From assembly GCF_025567405.1 (NCBI RefSeq), contig NZ_JAOQKJ010000008.1, forward strand, positions 136,862 to 200,861: a stretch of DNA of 64,000 bases. The letters are read 5' to 3'. Origin of the DNA: Suilimivivens aceti. GTDB taxonomy: Bacteria; Bacillota; Clostridia; Lachnospirales; Lachnospiraceae. Shown here piece by piece: positions 1 through 9,346 of the stretch. Below the pieces are notes generated by a model. It was given only the letters and a program-made list of their open reading frames with translations, had not been told where the DNA came from and made no database searches. The translations under genes and the position numbers were made by a program. Within the stretch, counting starts at the first letter, position 1. Each line of letters begins with the position of its first letter.

Positions 1-17
1 GCGCCGCAAGGCGCATC

Positions 18-51
18 AAAAAAGGTGGCTCTGCTAAAAGGCAGAGCCACC
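18..51 (-). terminator. Terminator of the gltBD operon
   Basis: Perfect 11-bp stem (24-34 with 41-51), loop 35-40, followed on the minus strand by six T (18-23). It lies just past the gltD stop codon and should end the gltB-gltD transcript. Confidence 0.9.
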
Positions 52-66
52 TTCACTTCCACACTC

Positions 67-1560
67 TTACTGCACGATCAGATTGGTATATCCCATCAGG
101 CTTTCATCCACAGCCCTTGCTGCTTCCCTGCCCTCACGGATTGCCCATACTACAAGGGACTGGCCTCTGTGCATATCCCCGGCTGTAAAGACATTCTTCA
201 CGCTGGTTTCATAGGCACCTGCGCCGGTCTTCACATTGCTTCTCTCATTGATATCTACATGGAACGCATCTGTTACATATTTCTGGCTTCCAAGGAACCC
301 TGCCGCGATCAGCACGATCTCTGCGGGAAGAGTCTGCTCGGAGCCCGGCACCTCGCTCATCTTCATCCGTCCGCTTGCAGGATCCTTCTCCCAGGAAAGC
401 TTCACGATCTTGACTGCCTTAAGGCTGCCGTTTTTATCCTTCACAAATTCCTTCACCGTAGACTCATAGATCCGGGGATCATGACCAAATACAGCGATAG
501 CTTCCTCCTGGCCATAATCTGTCTTGCAGATCTTTGGCCATTCCGGCCAGGGATTGCTGGCACTTCTGGTATCAGGAGCCTTTGGCATCATCTCGATCTG
601 TGTTACGGACTTGCAGCCATGACGGATGCTGGTTCCCACACAGTCATTTCCGGTATCTCCACCGCCAATGATAACCACATTTTTGCCCTTGGTATCCACA
701 TATTTCCTGTCTTCAAAATCAGAATCCAGCAGGCTCTTCGTATTGGCCTTCAGGAAGTCTACTGCAAAGTAGATCCCCTTGGCATCCCTGCCCGGTACAC
801 TAATATCTCTCGGATTAGAAGCACCGCAGGCAAGTACGACTCTGTCATACTCCTTCAAGAGCTTTTCTGCCTTAATATCCTTACCGACATCCACACCGGT
901 TTTAAACACGATGCCTTCTGCCTCCATGACCTTGATCTTACGGTCTACGATATGCTTCTCCAGCTTCATATTGGGGATTCCGTACATCAAAAGTCCACCA
1001 ACCCTGTCAGAACGCTCATACACCGTTACGCTGTGGCCTCTTTTATTCAGCTGATCAGCAACAGCAAGTCCGGAAGGACCGCTTCCTACAACTGCTACCG
1101 TCTTTCCTGTCCGGACCTTGGGAGGCTTCGGATCGGCATAGCCCTTTTCATAGGCATTCTCAATAATCGCATATTCATTTTCCTTCGTGGCAACCGGATC
1201 CCCGATCAGATTGCAGGTGCAGGCTGCTTCACAGAGCGCCGGGCACACACGGGAGGTAAACTCCGGAAAGCTGTTCGTCTTTTTCAGACGGTTATAAGCC
1301 TGCTGCCAGTTTCCGGTATAAACTAGGTCATTCCATTCCGGTACCAGATTGTGCAGGGGGCAGCCGCTTGTCATTCCGCAGATATTCATTCCTGCCTGAC
1401 AGAAGGGCACACCGCAGTCCATACATCTTGCTCCCTGAAGCTGCTGCTTTTCTCTCGGGAGGTGCTCATGGAACTCATTAAAATTCTTAATCCTGTCCTT
1501 AGGCTTTACGTCCTTTGATACTTCTCTTTTATAATCCATAAATCCTGTTGGTTTTCCCAT
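67..1560 (-). CDS. gltD: Glutamate synthase, small (beta) subunit
   Basis: A 497-residue FAD/NAD(P)H-dependent oxidoreductase subunit that passes electrons to the large subunit for glutamate formation from glutamine and 2-oxoglutarate in the cytoplasm. The N-terminal region carries the cysteine motifs of the 4Fe-4S domain (CMDCGVPFC, then CGMTSGCPLHN, roughly residues 46-75). A first dinucleotide-binding motif VVGSGPSGLA follows near residue 158 and a second, IIGGGDTGNDC, near residue 300. Near the C-terminus FTAGDMHRGQSLVVWAI is the usual FAD-closing motif. Length is normal for GltD. It follows gltB with only 12 nt between them, so the two are one operon ending at the terminator at 18-51. 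Confidence 0.96.
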   Translation of the reverse strand: MGKPTGFMDYKREVSKDVKPKDRIKNFNEFHEHLPREKQQLQGARCMDCGVPFCQAGMNICGMTSGCPLHNLVPEWNDLVYTGNWQQAYNRLKKTNSFPEFTSRVCPALCEAACTCNLIGDPVATKENEYAIIENAYEKGYADPKPPKVRTGKTVAVVGSGPSGLAVADQLNKRGHSVTVYERSDRVGGLLMYGIPNMKLEKHIVDRKIKVMEAEGIVFKTGVDVGKDIKAEKLLKEYDRVVLACGASNPRDISVPGRDAKGIYFAVDFLKANTKSLLDSDFEDRKYVDTKGKNVVIIGGGDTGNDCVGTSIRHGCKSVTQIEMMPKAPDTRSASNPWPEWPKICKTDYGQEEAIAVFGHDPRIYESTVKEFVKDKNGSLKAVKIVKLSWEKDPASGRMKMSEVPGSEQTLPAEIVLIAAGFLGSQKYVTDAFHVDINERSNVKTGAGAYETSVKNVFTAGDMHRGQSLVVWAIREGREAARAVDESLMGYTNLIVQ

Positions 1561-1572
1561 CGTGACACCTCC

Positions 1573-4500
1573 TTATTTTGCTGCCCTGACTGCGTAGAAT
1601 GCTTCGATCTGTGCCTGCTCTGCAGAAAGGCCCTTTTCCTCCATCTGTACGATGGTAGCCAGCATCTTTTCGTAGTCATGAGGGATGATCTTCTTGAACT
1701 TCGGCAGATAATCACTGAAATGATCCAGAATCATCTTACCCTTTTCGGAATTGGTCAGAGCCACATGCTCCTTGATCATATCCTTCAGTTCAATAACATC
1801 ATATTTGGAAGTTACTTCATAGGAAGATACCATTTCCTTGTTCAGGCGGATATACAGGTCATTTTCCTCATCCAGTACATAAGCCACACCGCCGCTCATA
1901 CCTGCAGCAAAGTTCTTTCCTGTAGAGCCAAGGACTACCACACGGCCTCCTGTCATATATTCACAGCCATGGTCACCCACGCCCTCTACAACAGCGATCG
2001 CACCGGAGTTTCTGACGCAGAAACGCTCACCAGCTACACCATTGATAAAGGCTTTTCCACTGGTTGCACCATACAGTGCCACATTTCCGATAATGATATT
2101 TTCATCTGCTTTGAACCGGCTTCCCTTCGGTGGATATACGATCAGCTTACCGCCGGATAAGCCCTTGCCAAAGTAGTCGTTGGAATCTCCCACAAGCTCA
2201 AGTGTCAGTCCCTTCGGGATAAAGGCACCAAAGCTCTGTCCGCCGGCACCGTTACACAATACACGGTAGGTATCCTCTGCCACCTGATCCCCAAGTCTTC
2301 TTGTGATCTCGGAACCAAGGATCGTACCAAAGGCTCTGTCCGTATTCTTGACATCTACCTCAATGCTTCTTCTTGCACCGGTTTCAATGGCCTTGTCAAG
2401 CTGCTTTAACAGTACCTTTTCGTCCATGGTATTTTCCAGCTTGAAATCGTAAACCTGCTTCGGATCAAAGGTAACCTTCTCCTTGCTGCCCACATAGGGA
2501 TTCTCAAGGATCAGACTTAAATCTACCTGCTTCTGGCTCTTAGAAAGGTTATCCTTTACCTTCAGGAACTCGGTATGGCCGACCAGCTCATCCACAGTCC
2601 TTACACCAAGCTTTGCCATATATTCCCGCAGCTCCTCTGCGATAAAGTGCATGAAGTTGATCACATACTCCGGCTTTCCTCTGAAATTCTTACGAAGCTC
2701 CGGATTCTGGGTAGCCACACCCACAGGACATGTGTCCAGATTGCAGACTCTCATCATGACACATCCCATGGTTACCAGGGGTGCTGTTGCAAAGCCGAAT
2801 TCCTCTGCACCAAGGATCGCTGCGATAGCTACGTCACGGCCGCTCATCAGCTTACCGTCTGTCTCGATCCTTACCTTATTACGAAGTCCGTTCATAATCA
2901 GCGTCTGGTGTGTCTCTGCAAGTCCAAGCTCCCAGGGAAGTCCTGCATTGTGAATGGAGTTCCTCGGTGCCGCACCGGTACCACCGTCATAACCGGAGAT
3001 CAGGATAACCTGCGCACCGGCCTTCGCAACACCGGCTGCAACAGTACCAACACCAGCTTCAGAAACCAGCTTGACACTGATCCTTGCCTGCTTGTTGGCA
3101 TTCTTCAGATCATAAATCAGCTCTGCCAGATCCTCGATAGAATAAATATCGTGATGAGGCGGCGGGGAGATCAGACCTACGCCGGGTGTTGAATGTCTGG
3201 TCTTTGCGATCCAGGGATAAACCTTGCCTGCCGGCAGGTGTCCGCCTTCACCGGGCTTTGCTCCCTGTGCCATTTTGATCTGGATCTCATTGGCGCTTAC
3301 CAGATATCTGCTGGTTACACCGAAACGTCCGCTGGCTACCTGTTTGATGGCAGAGCATCTGTTCTTGCCATCAGACCCTGCAGAAAGTCTCTCCAGATCC
3401 TCACCACCTTCACCGGAATTGGAGCGTCCGTGAATGGTGTTCATTGCAATTGCCAGTGTCTCATGGGCTTCCTTGGAAATGGAACCATAGCTCATGGCTC
3501 CTGTCTTAAATCTGGTTACAATGGAATCCACACTTTCTACTTCCTCGATCGGGATTCCTTTTTCCGGATAATTGAAATCCATCAGGCCACGCAGGTTCTT
3601 TACTGAATCCTCATCATTGACAAGGGCTGTATACTGCTTGAACATCTGATAATCACCACGCTTTGTGGATTCCTGCAGCATATGGATCGTTGCCGGATTG
3701 TACAGATGCTCGTCACCACCACTTCTCATCTTGTGATGTCCCACACTGTTCAATGTCAGGTCATTTGCAAGTCCCAGCGGGTCAAAAGCCTGTGAATGCA
3801 GTGCATCCACTTCCTTTTCAATATCCTTTAAGGTAATACCACCCACACGGCATACCGTATGAGGGAAATATTTGTTAATAACATCCTTATCAATACCGAT
3901 TGCTTCAAAGATCTGGGATCCTTCATAGGACTGGATCGTACTGATTCCCATTTTGGAAGCGATTTTGACAATGCCATGTAAAATAGCGTTGTTGTAATCA
4001 TCAACGGCTGCATAATAATCCTTGTCAAGCATATGGCTGTCGATCAGCTCGCGGATGGATTCCTGTGCAAGATAAGGATTGATCGCACAGGCACCATAAC
4101 CAAGCAGGGTAGCAAAATCATGCACATCCCTGGGTTCTCCTGACTCCAGGATCAGCGCTACACTGGTCTTTTTCTTGGTTACGACCAGATGTCTGTTCAA
4201 AGCTGATACGGCAAGCAGAGACGGGATTGCCACGTGATTTTCATCTACGCCCCTGTCAGACAGGATCATGATGTTCACACCGTCCCTGTAAGCTCTGTCC
4301 ACCTCTACGAACAGTCTGTCAATAGCACGCTCAAGGCTCGTATTCTTATAATAGGTGATCGGAATCACTTCTGCCTTAAAGCCTTCCTGATTTATATCCT
4401 TGATCTTCATCAGATCGGTATTGGTCAGGATCGGATTGCTTACCTGCATCACGTGGCAGTTCTTCGGGGTTTCCTCCAGGATATTGCCGTCGGTTCCCAC

Positions 4501-6123
4501 GTAAACAGTTGTTGAAGTAACCACTTCCTCACGGATCGCATCAATAGGCGGGTTGGTTACCTGCGCAAATTTCTGCTTGAAATAATGGAAAAGAGGATGA
4601 TTGGTCTTGCTCAGGACCGGGATCGGGGTATCCACTCCCATGGCTGCAATAGCCTCGGCTCCGTTCTTTGCCATGGGAAGAATGCTCGTCTTTAACTCTT
4701 CGTAGGTATAACCGAAGGCCTTCTGCATCCGCTGTCTTTCTTCATACGCAAATTCCGGTACTCTTTCATTCGGAATCTTCAGATCCCGCAGATGGATCAG
4801 GTTGCTGTCCAGCCACTCACCATAAGGCTGTCTGGAAGCATAACCCTCTTTCAGTTCATTATCATCAATGACCTTGCCCTTTGTGACATCCACAAGCAGC
4901 ATCTTGCCGGGACGAAGTCTTTCCTTTACAAGGATCTTTGAAGGGTCAATATCAAGTACCCCAACCTCAGAGGAAAGGATCAGCTGGTCATCGTCTGTGA
5001 TCACATAACGGGAAGGACGAAGACCGTTTCTGTCAAGCACTGCTCCCATCACATCACCATCACAGAAAAGAATGGAAGCCGGACCATCCCACGGCTCCAT
5101 CATGGTTGCGTAGTACTGATAGAAGTCCTTTTTGTGCTGGGACATGGTCTTGTTGTTTTCCCATGGCTCCGGGATCGTGATCATCACTGCATGGGGAAGA
5201 TCCATGCCGCTCATGACAAGGAACTCCAGCGTATTATCCAGCATGGCTGAGTCAGAGCCTGCTGTATTGACTACCGGCAGTACCTTATGCAGCACGCTGT
5301 GCAGATGCTCGGATTCCATGTTTTCCTCACGGGCAAGCATCTTATCCGCATTACCCTGAATGGTATTGATCTCACCGTTATGCACGATAAATCGGTTCGG
5401 ATGGGCTCTCTCCCAGCTTGGATTGGTATTGGTAGAGAAACGGGAATGTACCATGGCAATGGCAGATTCGAAATCCTTATCCTGCAGATCCGCAAAAAAA
5501 GTACGGAGCTGTCCAACCAGGAACATTCCTTTATATACGATCGTCCTGCTGGATAAGGAAACCACATAGGTATTATCTGAGGACTGTTCAAATACTCTTC
5601 TTACAATATAAAGCATGCGGTCAAAATCAAGCCCCTTTTCCACCTGTGCGGGCTTCTTTATAAATGCCTGCATGATATGGGGCATACACTCAACTGCCTT
5701 ATGTCCGAGAACCTCCGGATGGGTAGGAACCTCTCTCCATCCAAGAAAAGTAAGTCCTTCCTTCTCTACGATGATCTCAAACATCTTCTTGGCCTGATTC
5801 TTCTGCAGCTCATCCTGAGGAAAGAAGAACATACCAACACCATATTCTCTGTCCTCTCCCAGTGTGATCCCAAGGCTCTTTGTCACTCTCTTAAAAAATT
5901 TATGGGGGATCTGCGTCAGAATACCAACACCGTCACCGGTCTTACCTTCTGCATCCTTTCCGGCACGATGCTCCAGATTCTCAACGATCTTCAATGCATT
6001 TTCAACGGTTTCTCTGCTCTTCACACCCTTAATGTTTACACAGGCACCGATACCGCAGTTATCATGCTCAAACTCCGGACGGTACAGAGGTGCATCTGGC
6101 ACGGTCTTTTTCACATCAAACAT
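1573..6123 (-). CDS. gltB: Glutamate synthase, large (alpha) subunit
   Basis: A 1516-residue glutamate synthase large subunit. It begins with a short propeptide, then HDNCGIGACV, whose Cys23 would become the N-terminal nucleophile of the class II glutamine amidotransferase domain after cleavage. The central region and the FMN-binding TIM-barrel synthase domain follow (GEGGEDLERLSAG, AKPGEGGHLPAGKV, SGYDGGTGAAPR). The 3Fe-4S cluster cysteines are in CVMMRVCNLDTCPVG. The C-terminal quarter is the GXGXG beta-helix domain (for example AGMSGGVAYVLDEEND). It uses ammonia cut from glutamine to aminate 2-oxoglutarate, with electrons from GltD. The ribosome site GAAGGAG precedes the ATG. A strong promoter and leader hairpin lie upstream. 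Confidence 0.97.
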   Translation of the reverse strand: MFDVKKTVPDAPLYRPEFEHDNCGIGACVNIKGVKSRETVENALKIVENLEHRAGKDAEGKTGDGVGILTQIPHKFFKRVTKSLGITLGEDREYGVGMFFFPQDELQKNQAKKMFEIIVEKEGLTFLGWREVPTHPEVLGHKAVECMPHIMQAFIKKPAQVEKGLDFDRMLYIVRRVFEQSSDNTYVVSLSSRTIVYKGMFLVGQLRTFFADLQDKDFESAIAMVHSRFSTNTNPSWERAHPNRFIVHNGEINTIQGNADKMLAREENMESEHLHSVLHKVLPVVNTAGSDSAMLDNTLEFLVMSGMDLPHAVMITIPEPWENNKTMSQHKKDFYQYYATMMEPWDGPASILFCDGDVMGAVLDRNGLRPSRYVITDDDQLILSSEVGVLDIDPSKILVKERLRPGKMLLVDVTKGKVIDDNELKEGYASRQPYGEWLDSNLIHLRDLKIPNERVPEFAYEERQRMQKAFGYTYEELKTSILPMAKNGAEAIAAMGVDTPIPVLSKTNHPLFHYFKQKFAQVTNPPIDAIREEVVTSTTVYVGTDGNILEETPKNCHVMQVSNPILTNTDLMKIKDINQEGFKAEVIPITYYKNTSLERAIDRLFVEVDRAYRDGVNIMILSDRGVDENHVAIPSLLAVSALNRHLVVTKKKTSVALILESGEPRDVHDFATLLGYGACAINPYLAQESIRELIDSHMLDKDYYAAVDDYNNAILHGIVKIASKMGISTIQSYEGSQIFEAIGIDKDVINKYFPHTVCRVGGITLKDIEKEVDALHSQAFDPLGLANDLTLNSVGHHKMRSGGDEHLYNPATIHMLQESTKRGDYQMFKQYTALVNDEDSVKNLRGLMDFNYPEKGIPIEEVESVDSIVTRFKTGAMSYGSISKEAHETLAIAMNTIHGRSNSGEGGEDLERLSAGSDGKNRCSAIKQVASGRFGVTSRYLVSANEIQIKMAQGAKPGEGGHLPAGKVYPWIAKTRHSTPGVGLISPPPHHDIYSIEDLAELIYDLKNANKQARISVKLVSEAGVGTVAAGVAKAGAQVILISGYDGGTGAAPRNSIHNAGLPWELGLAETHQTLIMNGLRNKVRIETDGKLMSGRDVAIAAILGAEEFGFATAPLVTMGCVMMRVCNLDTCPVGVATQNPELRKNFRGKPEYVINFMHFIAEELREYMAKLGVRTVDELVGHTEFLKVKDNLSKSQKQVDLSLILENPYVGSKEKVTFDPKQVYDFKLENTMDEKVLLKQLDKAIETGARRSIEVDVKNTDRAFGTILGSEITRRLGDQVAEDTYRVLCNGAGGQSFGAFIPKGLTLELVGDSNDYFGKGLSGGKLIVYPPKGSRFKADENIIIGNVALYGATSGKAFINGVAGERFCVRNSGAIAVVEGVGDHGCEYMTGGRVVVLGSTGKNFAAGMSGGVAYVLDEENDLYIRLNKEMVSSYEVTSKYDVIELKDMIKEHVALTNSEKGKMILDHFSDYLPKFKKIIPHDYEKMLATIVQMEEKGLSAEQAQIEAFYAVRAAK

Positions 6124-6173
6124 TTTGTGGATCTCCTTCCCTTAGTAAATTACGACGTAATTTCCCATGACAT

Positions 6174-6213
6174 AAAAAAGCCGCAAAAAGAGCTATGCTC
6201 GCTCCTTTGCGAC
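6174..6213 (-). terminator. Terminator-like hairpin in the gltB leader (possible attenuator)
   Basis: The stem 6201-6213 pairs with 6180-6193 (about 13 bp with one bulge, loop 6194-6200) and is followed on the minus strand by six T (6174-6179). It begins only a few nucleotides after the predicted start of the gltB transcript and lies about 50 nt before the gltB ATG. It can therefore hardly be the terminator of an upstream gene alone, and premature termination of gltB is the simplest reading. No known riboswitch class was recognised. The T-run is followed by ATGTCAT and an AAATTACG/CGTAATTT palindrome that is also found in the leuA leader. Confidence 0.6.
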
Positions 6214-6226
6214 TTTCATTGAAATC

Positions 6227-6255
6227 AATATACATCACTTTTTTCTATTTGTAAA
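6227..6255 (-). promoter_or_regulatory. Predicted promoter of gltBD
   Basis: On the minus strand TTTACA (6255-6250), a 17-bp spacer and TATATT (6232-6227) form a good vegetative promoter, giving a leader of about 95 nt before gltB. Confidence 0.65.
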
Positions 6256-6320
6256 TAATGACTTTTCTTATCATTGTCAGATTATTTGTGAATTTATTTT
6301 CTGTGCTTATTTTGTCAGAT

Positions 6321-7196
6321 TTATTTATTAGTTATATATTTATTTTCTCCCATTTCGCACAACTTAAGGTACCATACTCCCAATCCTGCTGCAAAAAACA
6401 ACAAAGCAACTGCCAGTCCGATCGCTACTGCACTGTTTAAATCCCGAAGTCCATTCCTGTAAGTCACGGTAAATACCGTAACATTAGCCACCGCATGAAA
6501 TATCACCGGGGCTGCAAAGCTCTCTGACCTTTCATAAACTATGGCAATGATCACCCCAAGCAGAAATCCATACAATGCCTGCACCGTATTTCCATGGTAA
6601 AGGCCAAAAAGCAGTGCAGAAAGCGGTACTGCCAGCTTCACAGAAAAACACCGTTTCATCCGGTTATAAATGATACCACGGAACACTGCCTCTTCTGCAA
6701 TGGGTGAAATCACCCCATACAATACAAGCCCAATGGCAAAGGCCACCCCATACTGCGCCTCTTCTACTCTGGTATAGGCTGCTGAACTCTCTGTGATCCC
6801 CATCTGGAAAAACAGGATATTCACACCCATGGATACACACAGTGCGATCGCTGCCAGTACACCATAGGAGGTTACATTTCCCTTTTTCTTCCATACCGGA
6901 AGTGCTTCCTTCTTCAGCATGCCCCATATGGGGAGCATGCCAAGCAATATGGCAATGCCGCTGACCATGCCGTTTGCTGTCTGGCCATTCTGTATAAGCC
7001 ATTCCCTTAAGACTCCATCATTTCCGGAAAGCATCAGCTCAAGTCCTCCCCAGAGAACGATCTGGGCGAGGTCATGCACCACATAATAAAGAAAAAGCGG
7101 CAGCAACAGATATACCGCTTTCTTCATGGATTTCCATTTTTTCAGTTCTTCTGCTGGCCATGCCAGTTCCATGGTCTGTAAAAATCCCATCTTCAT
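6321..7196 (-). CDS. CPBP family intramembrane metalloprotease
   Basis: A 291-residue membrane protein with about eight hydrophobic segments. It carries the CPBP (CAAX protease and bacteriocin-processing, Abi) motifs: EEAVFRGIIYNR, then FGLYHGN, and HAVANV as the last conserved His/Asn motif. These supply the glutamate and histidine residues of the membrane-embedded active site. The natural substrate cannot be told. The start was set at the ATG that overlaps the TGA of the HAD gene (ATGA), because the longer open frame upstream is only the shadow of that gene. Translational coupling with the HAD phosphatase is likely. No clear terminator was seen after it. Confidence 0.85.
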   Translation of the reverse strand: MKMGFLQTMELAWPAEELKKWKSMKKAVYLLLPLFLYYVVHDLAQIVLWGGLELMLSGNDGVLREWLIQNGQTANGMVSGIAILLGMLPIWGMLKKEALPVWKKKGNVTSYGVLAAIALCVSMGVNILFFQMGITESSAAYTRVEEAQYGVAFAIGLVLYGVISPIAEEAVFRGIIYNRMKRCFSVKLAVPLSALLFGLYHGNTVQALYGFLLGVIIAIVYERSESFAAPVIFHAVANVTVFTVTYRNGLRDLNSAVAIGLAVALLFFAAGLGVWYLKLCEMGENKYITNK

Positions 7197-7873
7197 CCCT
7201 TCACCTGTCCTGTCAGCAGGATCTCTTTCAGCTCTTCCACTGTTCCCGCAATGGCATCGGCTCCTTCTGCCTCCAGCTCTCCTTCTGCTGCAAAGCCATA
7301 GTGCACACCGACCCCGGTCAGCTTCCATGCCCTGGCTCCCTGGATGTCAAACTCCCGATCCCCGATCATGGCACAGCTCTCCCTGCGCTCTTCCTCAGAC
7401 AATTCCAGGATACCAAGCTGTCGCAGTGCTTCCTCTACCACTTCCTCTTTCTTTTCCCTGCTGCCGTCAAGACCGCTTCCGACCACAACAGAAAAATATT
7501 TTTCAATGTCAAAGTGATCCAGCACCTTTTTCACAAATATCTCCGGCTTACTGGATGCTACGGCCAGATGACACCCTGACTCTGACAGAGCCTGCAGCAT
7601 TTCCGGTACTCCTTCATACACCTGGTTTTCAAAAATACCGATCGGACGGAACCTCTCCCGGTAAAATTCCACTGCTCTTTTCGCCATATCCCGATCCATA
7701 CCGTAATACTTCTGAAAGCTTGTATGAAGCGGCGGTCCGATAAAGCACTCCAGCTTCTTCAGATCAGGCTCCTCGATCCCACACTTTGCAAGGGCATACT
7801 GCACGCACTTTGTGATCCCTTCCCGGGAATCCGTCAGTGTGCCGTCAAGATCAAATAAACAATATTGGTACAT
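7193..7873 (-). CDS. HAD family hydrolase (phosphoglycolate phosphatase-like)
   Basis: A 226-residue haloacid dehalogenase-type phosphatase. Motif I is FDLDGTLTDSREG at the N-terminus, with both Asp residues. Motif II is a Ser in VASSKPE, the Lys of motif III follows, and the motif IV acidic residues are in IGDREFDIQGAR. The cap is inserted after motif I, as in the PGP/Gph subfamily that acts on small phosphorylated metabolites. The exact substrate is not predictable. Its stop codon overlaps the start of the CPBP protease gene. It follows the S1-domain gene with a 16-nt gap, so it is probably part of the rubrerythrin-led operon. Confidence 0.88.
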   Translation of the reverse strand: MYQYCLFDLDGTLTDSREGITKCVQYALAKCGIEEPDLKKLECFIGPPLHTSFQKYYGMDRDMAKRAVEFYRERFRPIGIFENQVYEGVPEMLQALSESGCHLAVASSKPEIFVKKVLDHFDIEKYFSVVVGSGLDGSREKKEEVVEEALRQLGILELSEEERRESCAMIGDREFDIQGARAWKLTGVGVHYGFAAEGELEAEGADAIAGTVEELKEILLTGQVKG

Positions 7874-7889
7874 GTTACGATTTCCTTCC

Positions 7890-8795
7890 CTACAGCTTCA
7901 GCTTCGCAAACAGATCCCCGAGGCTTGTTCCAAGACTCTCTCCCGAGCTGTACTGCTTCGCATCTGTATCCTCGATCTCTTCTGCCTGCGCATTTTCCTC
8001 TGCTGCCTTAATGCTTAAGGAAATCCTGCCGTCATTGGTGTTTAATACCTTGACCTTAACCTTATCGCCTGCCTTCAGAACCTCTGAAGGCTTCTTGATC
8101 CTTTTTTCACAAATCTGTGAAATATGAACCAGACCGCTCAGTCCATCCTGCAGTGCTACAAAGGCTCCATAGGGCTGCAGACTCTCTACCGTTCCATTCA
8201 GAATCGTTCCCGGTACGATCATGGCTACCTTGTGGTCATGTGCTTCCTTCTCCTGCTCTCTTAAAATTTCCTTTGCTGAAAGAACCAGCTTCTGCTTCTC
8301 CGGATCCACCGTGATCACGCGCACGTTAAGCTGCCTGCCCTGGAAAGGTGCCAGATCCTCCACATACTGCAGGGAAAGCTGGGACGCCGGGATAAATCCA
8401 CGGATTCCTTCCACATAGGCAACCACACCGGCATTTACTACTTCACTGACCTTTACGGTCAGCTCTTTCTTTTCTTCCAGATACGTCTTCAGTACATCCC
8501 ATGCGGTATCCTGCTGCGCTTCCTTTTTGGAAAGCAGTATATTGCCATGTCCGTCGTCCATACTGATGACCTCTGCTTCGATCTCATCCCCTACCGCAAC
8601 ATCTGTCATAAGGGAAAAGGAGGGATCATTACTCATATCCTCTGCCTTAATGATCCCCTGTGCGTAATACTTCAGATCTAAAGTCACTTCCTCTTCATTT
8701 ACGTCAATGACCGTTCCTGAAATGAGATCTCCTTCACTAATCTTGCGGAAGCTGGCCTCCAGCTCCCTTTCATAATCCTTCATTGATTCTTCCAT
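7890..8795 (-). CDS. S1 RNA-binding domain protein (ribosomal protein S1-like)
   Basis: A 301-residue protein built of S1 (OB-fold) RNA-binding repeats. Repeat one starts at GDLISGTVIDVNEEEVTLDLKY, repeat two at ELTVKVSEVVNAGVVAYVEGIRGFIPASQL, and repeat three at GTILNGTVESLQPYGAFVALQDGLSGLVHIS. The last is the canonical form. An acidic tail follows. It is shorter than proteobacterial S1 and resembles the S1-like proteins of Clostridia, which bind mRNA or ribosomes. The chosen ATG overlaps the rubrerythrin stop codon (TAATG) and has GGAG about 8 nt upstream. Longer in-frame starts lie inside the rubrerythrin gene. Confidence 0.88.
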   Translation of the reverse strand: MEESMKDYERELEASFRKISEGDLISGTVIDVNEEEVTLDLKYYAQGIIKAEDMSNDPSFSLMTDVAVGDEIEAEVISMDDGHGNILLSKKEAQQDTAWDVLKTYLEEKKELTVKVSEVVNAGVVAYVEGIRGFIPASQLSLQYVEDLAPFQGRQLNVRVITVDPEKQKLVLSAKEILREQEKEAHDHKVAMIVPGTILNGTVESLQPYGAFVALQDGLSGLVHISQICEKRIKKPSEVLKAGDKVKVKVLNTNDGRISLSIKAAEENAQAEEIEDTDAKQYSSGESLGTSLGDLFAKLKL

Positions 8796-9331
8796 TAGTA
8801 ATTCTCCGCCTTTACCTGAAAATAGCTCTGCGGATGTGCGCATACCGGACAAACCTCCGGAGCTTCCTTACCGATGCAGATATGTCCACAGTTGCGGCAC
8901 TGCCAGATCGTATCACCATCTTTGGAAAATACAACGCCCTGCTCAATATTAGTGATCAGTCTGCGGTATCTTTCCTCATGCTCCTTCTCAATGGCAGCTA
9001 CCCCTTCAAATAAAGCAGCAATCTGCTCAAAGCCTTCTTCTCTGGCTACTTTGGCAAACTCACTGTACATATCTGTCCACTCGTAGTTTTCGCCCTCTGC
9101 CGCATGTCCAAGGTTCTCCAGTGTAGAATCAATTCCACCGTTGATCAGCTTGTACCACATCTTGGCATGCTCTCTCTCGTTGGCTGCTGTCTCTTCAAAA
9201 ATCGCTGCGATCTGCTGATAGCCGTCCTTCTTTGCCTTGGATGCAAAGTAGGTGTACTTGTTGGTAGCCATTGACTCTCCCGCAAAGGCCGCCTGTAAAT
9301 TTGCTTCTGTTTTTGATCCTTTTAACTCCAT
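8795..9331 (-). CDS. rbr: Rubrerythrin
   Basis: A 178-residue non-heme iron peroxidase that reduces hydrogen peroxide in anaerobes. The N-terminal ferritin-like four-helix domain has the diiron ligands in AAFAGESMA, ANEREHAKM and AAIEKEHEERY. The C-terminal rubredoxin-like domain has two cysteine pairs, CRNCGH and CPVCAHP. Length and domain order are typical. It starts 15 nt after the flavin reductase gene and overlaps the S1-like gene by one base. The shared promoter at 9866-9894 makes it part of an oxidative-stress operon. Confidence 0.96.
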   Translation of the reverse strand: MELKGSKTEANLQAAFAGESMATNKYTYFASKAKKDGYQQIAAIFEETAANEREHAKMWYKLINGGIDSTLENLGHAAEGENYEWTDMYSEFAKVAREEGFEQIAALFEGVAAIEKEHEERYRRLITNIEQGVVFSKDGDTIWQCRNCGHICIGKEAPEVCPVCAHPQSYFQVKAENY

Positions 9332-9346
9332 AGTTTTCCTCCAACC

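Noticed and set aside
1..14. GCGCC-GCAA-GGCGC hairpin at the left edge as a separate terminator
   Set aside because: It has no T-run on either strand within view and lies after the gltD terminator; its context is outside the window.
25..1326. A 433-codon plus-strand open frame opposite gltD
   Set aside because: It lies wholly antisense to a clear gltD, has no domain motif or ribosome site, and has biased composition typical of a shadow frame.
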